This document shows positions 14,701 through 24,900 of a stretch of 64,000 nt of DNA, piece after piece. Origin of the DNA: Brachionus plicatilis (taxonomy: Eukaryota; Rotifera; Eurotatoria; Ploima; Brachionidae); contig QEOQ01000688.1 in assembly GCA_010279815.1 (NCBI GenBank), forward strand, positions 470,158 through 534,157. The letters are read 5' to 3'. Each line of letters opens with the position of its first letter. Positions within the stretch are counted from its first letter, which is position 1. The notes beneath the pieces are model-generated. The model ran no database searches. It worked only from the letters and a program-made list of their open reading frames with translations, and was not told where the DNA came from. Made by a program: the position numbers and the translations under genes.

Positions 14701-17700
14701 ACCAATAAATTGATTTTACACAATTCTGCAAAATTGAGAACATTGTGAATTTTAGTAAAAAAGAAAAAAACAAATATAAACAACGCCATAGCTTTAATTA
14801 TCGACCAAAACATGCTTTGTAAATTTTAGCAACTGATACATCCTCTGTACCACCACTTAAAGTTGAATTGGATTTTTAATATTATATAATATCCCAAATA
14901 CACAATTTTCTGAATTTTGCAGATTATTGCAGCGTTTTGCAGAATCAGTAAATTGGTGGTATAGTGGATGTATCAGTTGCTACAATTTAAAGAACATGTT
15001 TTGGTCCTTCAGATACCTTGAAGTCCTTAAGCTTTGGCGTTTTTAAAATTTTGTTTTTGTTTTTTGTACTTAAATTCACAGAGGTCTCCCTTTTCAACAC
15101 AAGAAAATAACCATTCAACACAATTTCAAAACGCTCAGCACAAAATTTCAATTTTTGATTCTCAACACAAAAATTAAAATTTGGAAAGAATACTTTTAGC
15201 ACAAAAATTAAAAATAAAATAAATGCATTCAACACAAAAATGGCTTGTTGGAAAAATTTTAAAAAAAATTTATTCAAAATCTTATTTATTCAAGAACTGT
15301 TATAAAGTTGAGAGTTCTTTTCTTTAAGCTTCGGAATTTTCTTTATTTACCTAATTTCCACTTAAAAATATTATTAAATAAAATTTAAAATTAAAAAAAA
15401 ATTTATTTTATCATAAATATTTTTGTGTTGTAAAAAAAATTTCCTTTAAGAATTATTTTCAAACACAATTTTTTTGTGTTAAATGTTTTTTTTTTGAATA
15501 TAATTTTTTGTGCTGAGAAGAAATCGAATTGTGTTGAATGTTTTTTTCATTGTGCTAATCAGAAATTGATTGTGCTGAAATAATATTCCCAATTCACAAT
15601 GCCATAAATGGCCCAAATAAACTGTTAGGATGCCATTTGAAAATTTTAAAAATTGAAAGAAATCTAGACCCAAAATATACACTGGTACTATAATCTGACT
15701 TATCTTGGTAATTTTGCGTAAAAGTGCGTTACTATATATAATCTTACGATTTTTGGCGTAATTTTTCAGAGCATTTTCTGGTAGCAAGTTGTACTTTAAC
15801 ACAAAATTTCGAAAATTTATAGTAAAATGGGGTATATTTAATATTTATTTTATTCAAAGAGGCCTAGGGGGTGAAAATTTAATTTGATTTGTATTATTTG
15901 ATAGGATTTAAAAAATTTAAACATTTTCGGTCAATTTTGAAAAAAATTTTATTAAAATAAAAAAACATAAAAAAAAAATATACATTTAAAAAGAATGAGA
16001 TTTGTTTACGGTTTAACCCCAACGGTTGGGGTAAAATTGATAAAATACAAAAAACAAATAAAAGATGAGTATAAAAAAAAAAAACGAAATCAAATTAATT
16101 TATATTTTTTATTTACTTTTTTTCGAACAATAAAATTCACTTTTCGGATCAAACTTTTTAGGTAGACATTTAGTACATGACCAGTTAGAGCATCCTTCAC
16201 ACGAAATTCATTTAGATTGATTTTTTTTATCGGAACCAAATTTATGTTTACACTTGAAACAATTTTTTTCATTATTTAAACTCATATTTGGCTCTACTAC
16301 TAGATCTACATTAGGAGCTGGATCATTACATTACATTATAAAAAAGAAACTTTTTTTCGCAAGCGGTATCTTTTTTATTTTTGGGGTTATTTTTACAATC
16401 AATTTAAAAAAAATATATAACGGAATAGGTTTTATATCAATTGATTAATTTGTAGAAATGATTTCAAAAATGAACCAATTTTTACAAAAAATTTTATTTT
16501 TAATGAAAATTTTTTTTCTTCTAAAAATAAAAATTTTGATTTTAATTTTACGACAATTTACGTAAAAAAACTATTTTTTTAGCCTAAAATAAAATAATGC
16601 CAAATTGAAGTTTCAGATCAAATCTTAAGATCAAAACGATCATTTAAAATTTTAAAACCTAAATAATCTAATGATTTTAATAATTTCTAAGAAATAAATA
16701 CTAAACATTACTAGACATGTTATGTCTAATAATGGTTCATTATCAAATTAACATCAAAATGATCGATCTCTAATTTATTTAACAAAAACAATCAATAATT
16801 TAAATAATTCAGGTTAAGTTAATTCACAAATTCAAATTTATAACTTTTATATCCATTCATTCAAACTGAAATAATTTTTTATTTCTCTACTTTAATAAAT
16901 TTAAAATTTTAAAACAGTTAATTTTTTTGTCTTTAAACTAAGTTTTCATTAAAATCAATTAAAATATTTAAACCTAATAAAGTTCAATAAAAAGGGACAT
17001 TTTAAAATTTTAAATATGAAAATAAACTTGACATGGCATGTCAAGTAATTGCTTTTGAAAAAATTTATTTTTTCTCTATTATTAAAAAAAATATTCCAAT
17101 TTATATTTTGATCTTTTGATCTTGATCTCAAACTTCAATTTGCCAAAATAACAAATTGTAAAAAAATAATCTTTAAAAAATTATTTTCAATCAAGAGTCG
17201 TCTTTTTCAAGCACTTCAGTCCCAATGGAACATATTCACCAGCCAAAACAACTTGAACAAAACCGAATTCGTGTACGAAGATGACTCCGATGATGAGAGC
17301 AGAAAAAGCGCAAATCACTTCCAGCGTAAGCGGCGTGTGACCACAGCATCCACCTTCCTACTAAACAGTCTGGAGCGAAATTCGTTCCGGTATACTTCTC
17401 GGCGGCGGTACAAGACCCAGTCGCTGGCAAATCCATTTCGACATGGCAACACAAATTATCCTGTTTACATCCACGAGGCCTTGTTTATGCCGGAATTTAC
17501 AGTCAAGGGCCGAGTGACTGAGGCTGACTTTGAAATTCTGGACGTGATCAGCCGAGGCGCTTTTGGCCATGTGATCAAAGTGAAAAAAAAGCCAGATGAC
17601 GAAAACAGTCCGGATCAGGTCTATGCCATGAAAATCATGTGGAAAAGCCAAGTTATTCGAGACCGAGCTCTTCAGCAAGTAAAAGATGAAGTGACCATTG

Positions 17701-18713
17701 CCACAAGTTGCTTCGATAATCCCTTAATAGTCAAAACTTGGTTCTACTGGCAATCAAAGCGCTTCCTCTACATAATAACTGATTATGTAGAAAATGGAGA
17801 ACTGCTGTCTCTGTGGCTGAAGGTGCATCATTTTCCAGAGAGAGTAGTTGCTTTGTATGCCATTGAGATGTCCCTGGCACTAGACTATCTGCACCGGAAA
17901 GGAATTATCTACAGGGACATCAAAATGGAGAACATTTTGCTGGATGAGCGAGGCCATATTCAGCTAATTGACTTTGGTCTTTCAAAGTGGCTTAAATTAG
18001 GTGAAAGAACGAGCACCATTTGTGGTACTATTCAGTACATGGCGCCAGAAATCTTGAGCGTCGAGCCATACGATCACTCAGTTGACTGGTGGTCGCTTGG
18101 TATTCTGGTGTACGCTCTGATCTCAGGCGAGTACCCGCTTAATGCAGCCAAAGATCACATTCAAATGAATGAAAAGGTTAGCAGACATATATTCGAGCTG
18201 GATCAGTCCAAGGGCAAGTACAGTCTGGAAGCATGTGACATAATAAGAAAACTGCTGCGCAAAAATCCACATAAAAGACTCAAGTCATTGAAAGAGATAA
18301 AAAGCAATTCGTTTTTTTTGAAAGAAGTGGAAACTTTTACCAGAAACAGGGCCAAAGTGGAGGAGAAAATTTTTGAAAATATGAGCTTATTGGTAAATGA
18401 CAATTTTTGGAATCCGTATTTTATAGTGCAAAATTATTCACCTTTTCAATTAATATTTGATGAAATATGTGCAATAAAGAACAAAAACCAAGGTGAAAAA
18501 AAAATCACCCGCAACAATTCAACTTTAAAAGTAAAAGCTTCCAAATCCAAATATTTGTCCTCGTCGTCAAATTCAAGTTCTTCAAATTGTTCACCCATGA
18601 GCTCAAATACACCTCTCTCTGTTATGCATCCAAGTGAAATTGGCTATGATTGTGACAAGTCAAGCGAAGATGAAATCCAAAATCAAAGCTATCTTGGATT
18701 CACAAAGTTTTAG
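11760..18713 (+). CDS. RSKR: AGC-type Ser/Thr kinase, RSKR/SgK494-like
   Basis: This is a predicted two-exon gene: exon 1 is 11760-12470 (ATG start) and exon 2 is 17220-18713. Exon 1 ends in phase 0 at a strong GTATGT donor, and exon 2 begins in phase 0 after CACTTCAG, giving about 734 residues. The N-terminus MGNKPS fits an N-myristoylation signal, so membrane attachment is plausible. The rest of exon 1 is Ser/Asn/Lys-rich and probably disordered. The kinase domain in exon 2 has all key residues: glycine loop GAFGHV (about 350), VAIK lysine in YAMKIM (375), alphaC glutamate (394), YRDIKMEN (Asp about 470), DFG (488) and APE (514). The block HEALFMPEF just before the kinase domain and ENILLDERGH resemble RSKR/SgK494. 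A polyadenylation signal AATAAA sits at 18744. Exon joining is inferred; transcript data could change it. Confidence 0.82.
14581..15080. repeat. Three-copy module array, two direct and one inverted, in the kinase intron
   Basis: A module of about 120 bp occurs at 14588-14705, again in the same orientation at about 14750-14865, and inverted at about 14955-15080. Each copy has a recognisable start (CTGTGAATTTAG-like), a GCCAAAGCTT-like centre, the string GACCAAAACATG or similar, and an end with ACATCC...TACCACCA. The direct copies are about 160 bp apart and the inverted copy could fold back on either of them. It may be a terminal repeat region of a non-autonomous transposon. The spacer 14870-14950 has no other signal. 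Confidence 0.65.
15081..15590. mobile_element. hAT-type MITE, 510 bp, with 8-bp target duplication
   Basis: The element is flanked by the direct repeat AATTCACA at 15073-15080 and 15591-15598, an 8-bp target duplication as expected for hAT. It starts GAGGTCTCCC and ends AATATTCCC. The left part has repeated CAACACA or CAGCACA heptamers and the right part has the same heptamers inverted (TGTGTTG, TGTGCTG), spaced about 15-40 bp. It encodes no protein. A close copy is at 28190-28672, next to a hAT transposase remnant. The insertion interrupts the inverted module that ends at about 15080. Confidence 0.8.
16109..16324 (-). pseudogene. PHD-finger-like protein fragment with in-frame stop
   Basis: On the minus strand a cysteine-rich frame reads CFKCKHKFG, then after an in-frame TGA continues ISCEGCSNWSCTKC and ends in FYCSKKSK before a TAA. 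The Cys spacing and the W between the last pairs resemble a PHD-type zinc finger, as found at the C-termini of several transposases. The TGA lies where this fold usually has Trp (TGG), so one G-to-A change explains it. No upstream domain is recognisable. It lies in the kinase intron, antisense to it, and is probably a transposon relic. Confidence 0.5.
16940..17150 (+). repeat. Dispersed AT-rich repeat, second copy at 24830-24990
   Basis: The string AAAAAGGGACATTTTAAAAT, then ATATGAAAATAAACTTGACAT, and further on GATCTTGATCTCAAA recur in the same order at about 24830-24990 with modest divergence. It encodes nothing recognisable. This copy lies just upstream of the kinase exon 2; the other is in a KIZ intron next to a LINE. 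Confidence 0.55.
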
Positions 18714-19734
18714 TCAAATCTGAATTTAACGATAAATTTTGTAAATAAAAAACTTAAAATTTTTTAAAATAGTTCATAATTTTTTTTTAATTTAAAATAA
18801 ATTTTTTGAGTATTTTTTTTTTACTGAGTGATCTTGAATTTGGCAAAATATCGTAGCAAAAACACTTTATGAAGGATCTAAATTTAAAGAAGCTTGCAAC
18901 AAAACTAATTAATTCTAATTAAGAACTAATTCAGAATTATTTCTCTAGTGAATTTTAAAAATAAATTTTAATTACTTTTATTCATGTTTTTTTACTATTT
19001 TTACGGTGATTTATTAATTCTTAACTTAGATTACAAAAAAAAAATTATCCTAAATTTGCCATGGATAGACAATGAGATTTAACTATTAAAAAAACGTTTT
19101 CCTTTTTTGTACTTTTTATACTTTTTCTAAAATTTCATTTTTTTTTTACTTTATCAGTATTTTTATAGCTACATAAAAAATTAAACGGGTTCCGAGGCGG
19201 AGCCCTGGTTTGGGGATTCGAGTATGTTAAAGATTAAAGAAATATTGGTTAAAATTAATATTAATATTTAAACTTTTAATTAATTATAATCTTTATTTTT
19301 AATATGAATAAGAACAAAAAGTACAAAAAGTTCAGAAATTATTTTTACTTTTTGATTTTCTCATTCTCTATACTTGAAATTTTCTTTACTGATATTATTC
19401 TTATTAATTTTTCTAAATCGTATTAAAATTATAAATTAAACATAATTTTACTTTAAAAAAACTAAAAATCAGCAGATAGACGTTTAACTCGATTTTGAGC
19501 ATCTTTTTAAGCTATAGAAGGATGTTTTGTACAATTAAATTTTTTTTTGAATAAGTACAATATTTGGATAATTTAGAATATTATGGTATGAATTTTGATG
19601 ACAAATGTGAGTCCTGTAATTTGGTTTCTAATCTAGATCTCAATAATTCTTTGTTTATTTATTATATAACAAAGTTAATAATAATGTCTATTTGATTCTG
19701 TAATCTAATCAGTTCTTTTATTTCTGTAATTTTA

Positions 19735-19820
19735 CTTTCATAGCGCAATGTGCTACCATAGCCGATCTCCTAGTAGCACTTGCTTGCCGTAGCTTAGTAT
19801 AATTATTATTATTATTAAAA
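19735..19820 (+). repeat. Retroposon-like 3' end with hairpin and (ATT)n tail
   Basis: A hairpin formed by GTGCTAC and GTAGCAC is followed within 35 bases by (ATT)n. This matches the layout of other retroposon ends in the window, a terminal stem-loop plus a microsatellite tail. The 5' boundary is not defined and no protein is encoded. Confidence 0.4.
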
Positions 19821-19884
19821 TTCGGTTCATTTAGTGACAACGGATAAATAAAAATTTTTAAAAATATATTGGGCTGTTTCTGAG

Positions 19885-19956
19885 AAACGTAAACGCGGTA
19901 GACCAAAAAAATCAAGCAATGAAAACGAGCAATTGTCAATAAGAGTAAGAAAATAA
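19885..19956 (+). pseudogene. AT-hook coding fragment
   Basis: A short frame reads KRKRGRPKKSSNENEQ and ends with TAA after RVRK. The RGRPKK core is a canonical AT-hook, a minor-groove binding motif. The frame remains open a little upstream (YWAVSEKRKRGRPKK). A similar AT-hook (RKRGRPKKS) occurs in the broken frame of the MULE-like element at 39757-41126, so this may be a relic of the same element family. No start codon or splice context can be fixed. Confidence 0.35.
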
Positions 19957-21122
19957 GTGTTAATTACTTTGTTTGTTTTTTTTGTTGGTATTTTATTTTT
20001 GTGATTTTTTTTATTAATTGTCTCTTCTAAAAAAATAAATATATTCTGCAAAAAACACTTTTATTTTTTTTATCTACTTTTTATAAACTAAATTATACAC
20101 TAAAAAAAATATATCTATAAAAAATGTGATTCACACATAAAAGGAAAAATGTCTAACTGTCTAATTAGTGACTCTTTAAATTTTATAGTTTTTTTATATT
20201 TATCTTTTAGATTTAATTTTTTTTATTAAAAAAAGTTTGAATAACAATAATTAAATTTAAATCTATTAAAAAAGTTGAGAACACATTTATTTAAGGAAAA
20301 AATAATTTTTATGTGCTGATATTAACATTTAAAAAAAATGTTTTTGAAAGATTTAGTATAATGCGACGCTTTTTAGTTTCACTATTTTTATTTTTTTTTA
20401 ATCCTTACCAGTAACTTTGAACTTAGATAAAGTGTCTAATAAGAAAATAATAGTTTAAAGATTTCTGAATCAGGATATGCCGTAAATAGTTTAGACTTTT
20501 ACAAATATGCAAATTTCCAATCACTTTCTATCATTCCATTTAATTAATTTCAATTTTTTAAAGTGGCATATCGCCTAAAAGAACAAAATAAGTTTTGATT
20601 TACTTTTTATTTTTTTGAGTTAGGTAACCATTTTATTTATGAGAGAGAAATCTTAAATTTTTTAGATGACAGCTTAGGAATAAAGGCAATGGCTGCGTCA
20701 ATGATTGTTGAGTTTATTTTGATATTTATTTTGTTTTAATTTTTACAATCTAAACAAGTCGCGGAGGGTCGCACCTCCCCTGCAATATTTGTTTATCTTG
20801 CTTTAGATTTAGCGTTGATTTTTTTTAACTTTTTTAATTATCAGCTAGTACAAAGGGTACAAAAGGATATTTGTATAATTATTTCCTATGTAGGTAATTT
20901 TGCTATTTTAAAATCAACATTTAAAATTTGACGTTTTTGTTCCCGTATAATTCAATAGAAAGGATTTAACTAAATCTAAGAAAACTAAATCATTTAAAAA
21001 ATGTGTTTTTGGTCTTGAGAAATTAAGGAAGAATAATGACTCTGGTCAAAATATCCGCAAATAAAAATTTGAAGAAATGATTTGGCTGAATATTTAATTG
21101 CATGGCATACTTTTGATACATT

Positions 21123-21260
21123 GTACAGTTCGCTTGGTTAGCCTGGTACAATTCGCTTGGTTAGCCTGGTACATTTCGCTTGATTAGCCTGGTACATTTC
21201 GCTTGATTAGCCTGGTATATTTCGCTTGATTAGCCTGGTACATTTCGCTTGGTTAGCCTG
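21123..21260. repeat. 23-bp tandem repeat, six copies
   Basis: Six head-to-tail units of exactly 23 bp start at 21123, 21146, 21169, 21192, 21215 and 21238. Each has the core TTCGCTTGRTTAGCCTGG preceded by GTACA. Differences are limited to a few positions, so the array is young or homogenised. It is clearly more GC-rich than its surroundings and encodes no obvious protein. There are no spacers, so it is not a CRISPR array. Confidence 0.92.
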
Positions 21261-21951
21261 GTACAACTCAACTCAATTTAACAGTTGATCTTGGAGGCGA
21301 TAGAGCTGGAGCAGTCAATTTTGTGAAAGCTAGCTTGATTTTTCAATCCATTTATATATAATTGATCAATAATTCAAATTTGTTTTTAAATTTAAATTTT
21401 TATTTCTAATTAGCGCTTTATTCAAATTAAATAAAGGCCCAACAATTTATTTTTAATAGTAAGAGAAAGACAGTTGTTAAGTCTCTTTCAATTAATTTTT
21501 TTATATTAAATGAGAAGCACCGCCCATTCTCGTATACATATCTTTTAACATGGCGAACGGGTTTTGATTAATTTGTCAAATACAACCATGTTAAATTTTT
21601 GAAAGTAATTTTATATATATTTATATTAATAAAATTTTTTCTAAAATTTTGCTAAATTTTCTACCAAGTCTTTTTTCCATTACATTATTTATTGCTTTAA
21701 AATTAAAAACCCAGTTCATTTTTTTTTCAAAAATCAAAAACAGCCTTTATTTCGTTCCAAATGAATAATCAAAAGTCTGGTGTTTTAAGTACGAGACTAA
21801 AATCAATTAAAGTTAATTTGAATTAGTTAACTGTTGATTTTAAATTTTTGTCTTGAAAAAGCATATGAATTTTTTTAATGTTAAAATATTCAATTTTTCT
21901 AAAATTTTATTTAAAAAAAAATCTCACAAAATGCAATCTTTATTTAGCTTT

Positions 21952-24900
21952 TTACCTATAGAAATCAAATTCTGAATCGCTGTCTTTTAGCTTGCTCTTC
22001 TGTCTCGAGCTATTCTCACTAATAAAATCCGACTCTTCATCTGAGTCCCCATCTTTTAGATACACTTAAATTAATTGAATTTTGTAAAATATATTTTTTT
22101 ACTTAAAAAAAAAATGAACAAACCTGGTATGTGTTTTTTATCTTTTGAAGATTTAAAACTAGTTAAATGCTTATAATTTTGAGTTTTACTGTCAGTCTTG
22201 GAACTTTGGCTAAAATCGAAATCATAGTCGGCAGCTTTTAAAAAAAAAAATTAAAAATAATTTAATCAATGAATAGATTTCTTACTTTTTCTTGGAGACT
22301 TAAGAATAAAATTGTTTTTGTTTTCTGAATTGTGTTGGCTAGTATTTAGAGATAGAATAGGCTTAGAAGTCAACAAATTGTTTATTTCATCATTTTCATC
22401 ACTTTCGTCGCATTCAACATTTTCTTTCTGAGATATTTTTTGTTCACTATTTATAAAATCTTTATATGCATGGGACTCTTTTAGTTTGCTATTTGTGGTC
22501 GCAGCCAACTCTTGGTTCAGAGTAGTCTCGGTTTTGGAACCACTCTCTTCCAAAACAACAGTCTTATTCCACAAGTTCTCATTATGTTTGTTGGAATCAT
22601 TGAGTATTTTTTCCACAAATTTAGTCGCCTTTTCCACCGCTATTAAATCAAAGCCCAAAAAAGCGGGCGCAAATTTCCTGGCTATTTCTGGAATATCAAT
22701 TGATGCAAAACGCTTCAAGAAATTCATGTGCTTAACCATACGATTCCACAACTTCATGTCCAGCTCTTCCTTTAAAAATAAAGCAACCATTTGATCAGTC
22801 ACATCAGCAACACTGAGGCTCATTAGATCGGCTGTAAATAGGCATTTATTTTTTGTCTGCTTACGAATAACATGAGGTAGTTGCTCGAGAATTATCATGG
22901 ATATGTCAGCTGGATCAGTGTCATCTAGAGAACTTTTTTCGTTTGCTAACCTGAAGTTAATTTTCTATTAAAAGAAAAATGAAAAATCTTTTTTTTATTT
23001 AAATACTTTATTATTTCAAGTTTTGTTTTGTAATGCGGTTCTTCCTGGCGGTAGTATCTTTCTGGGTGAATTGTATGCTGAATTTCGAGTTCAATGTAAT
23101 CAAGCAAAAATAAAAGTGAGTTAAAACTCAACTCTTGACGAATTGATCTAAAAGTAGAGAATAATTAAATTTTTATATTCATATTCAAAAAATTTATTCA
23201 AATTAAAAAAATCAAGAGCAAACTCAATCAATTTTTATCCGTTCAAAAATATAAATAAAAATTTTTAGCTTTAAATGGTAAAAATTTCAATACTTTTTAA
23301 ACTTGAACCAATTTTTTTAAAATATTGTTTGATGACTTAGACTACTGGACAATAAGAACATCAGGTAATTTAGAAATTGAAGTTAATGATCAAAATTTAA
23401 TGATCATGCTCAAAAGATTTTATTAGAAAATAATTCCAAGTATATTTTAGTTATAAAATTTTTAGTTAAGTTAATTTATGTGTAATCCACAGACTAGGAT
23501 GTAGAAAAATTATGAAAATAGCATAAACAGCATGGGTTTCTTCCTTACAGATCATGTGCAACAAACCTATTAGAGTTTATTGATAAAGCAACTTATGAAT
23601 ATGAAAAAGGCAAAAATGTTGACATTGTGTATACTGACTTCTCAAAAGCTTTTGATAAAGTTCCGCATGGAAAATTGATAATAAAACTTGAATCATATGG
23701 TATAAATGGTAAACTTCTAAGCTGGATTGAGTCATTTTTGATTGGGCGGGTACAAAGAGTTGTCTTAGGTAATGACGCATCAAATTGGGAGGTAGTTACA
23801 AGCGGAGTGCCACAAGGATCCGTACTTGGTCCAATCTTGTTTATAATTTATATCAATGATCTCCTTGAGAGCTTCAACAGTTTCTTTCTTGGATATGCTG
23901 ATGACTTAAAATTAATTGGTATCTCCGAATTCTCTGACGTAGGATCGTTAGAACTTCAGAAAGACCTCGATCTCCTAATGGAATGGACAGAAAAATGGTC
24001 AACAAATCTAAACCTGAACAAATGTAAAGCAATGTATTTAGGGAAGAGAAAAGAAAAAGCCAAATACTTATTATCAAACCAAAATATATCTCATCTACTA
24101 GAGGAGATAACAGAAGAAAAGGATTTGGGTGTTTTTATTACAAATGATTTGAAATGGAATAAACAATGTACTGTGGCAGCTATGAAAGCTAACCGAATAC
24201 TGGGTCAAATAAGAAATTCATTTAAAAACCCTAGCCGAGAATCATTAAGACTTCTCTATACATCACTTGTGAGACCCCATCTGGAGTATGCAGTAGGAAC
24301 CTGGATTTAAAAAAAGACATTATAATTCTTGAAAAAGTGCAAAGAAGAGCGACAAAACTGATTGATTATACCAGAACCAAGTCTTATGAAGATAGATTGA
24401 AATACTTACAGCTTATGAAACTTAAAAATCGTCGTTTAAGGGGGGATTTAATTCAAATATACAAAATTTTAAAAGGTTTTGAAAAAGTATCTTTAACTAA
24501 TGGAATCAATCTCGCTTGTAGTGTCAAAAGCCTAAGAAGACCACATGAAGATAGACTGGTCCGAGAAATAAATCGCAGAGGCTCTTTAAGATATAATTTC
24601 TTAACAAATCGCTGCGTAAAATTATGGAATAGCTTATCAGTTAATGCTGTTAGTGCGCAAACAATAAATAGCTTCAAAGCAGTCATTGACAATGAAGTTT
24701 TTGGAATGGTGAAAAGCAAAGTCTGCCAAAGCCTTAGTTTGTAAGGCTAAACGCTTTTGAGCGTTAGTTTAGATAGAAATATCTATACTGCAGATACTAC
24801 TACTACTACTACTAAATCAATTAAAAATTTTAAACCTTTTTAAACTCAATTTTAAAATATCCTTTTTAAATAAAAAGGGATATTTTAAAATTTTATATAT

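Larger units (their letters stand above)
18714..21951. other. Intergenic region between the convergent kinase and KIZ genes
   Basis: No host gene was found between the two 3' ends. The stretch holds a retroposon-like 3' tail (about 19735-19830), a short AT-hook coding fragment (19885-19956), a 23-bp tandem repeat (21123-21260) and AT-rich filler. Two short GC-richer patches, near 19190-19225 and 20755-20790, have no assignment. Confidence 0.5.

Noticed and set aside
17361..17678. Minus-strand frame over the kinase exon
   Set aside because: It is antisense to conserved kinase sequence and has no independent support.
19190..19225. GC-richer patch as a possible tRNA
   Set aside because: It cannot form a cloverleaf, and no anticodon stem or TTCGA box in the right place was found.
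21123..21260. Short regular repeats as a CRISPR array
   Set aside because: Units are directly tandem with no unique spacers, and the genome is eukaryotic.
22486..22794. Plus-strand frame of 102 codons
   Set aside because: It is a shadow of KIZ exon 5 on the other strand.
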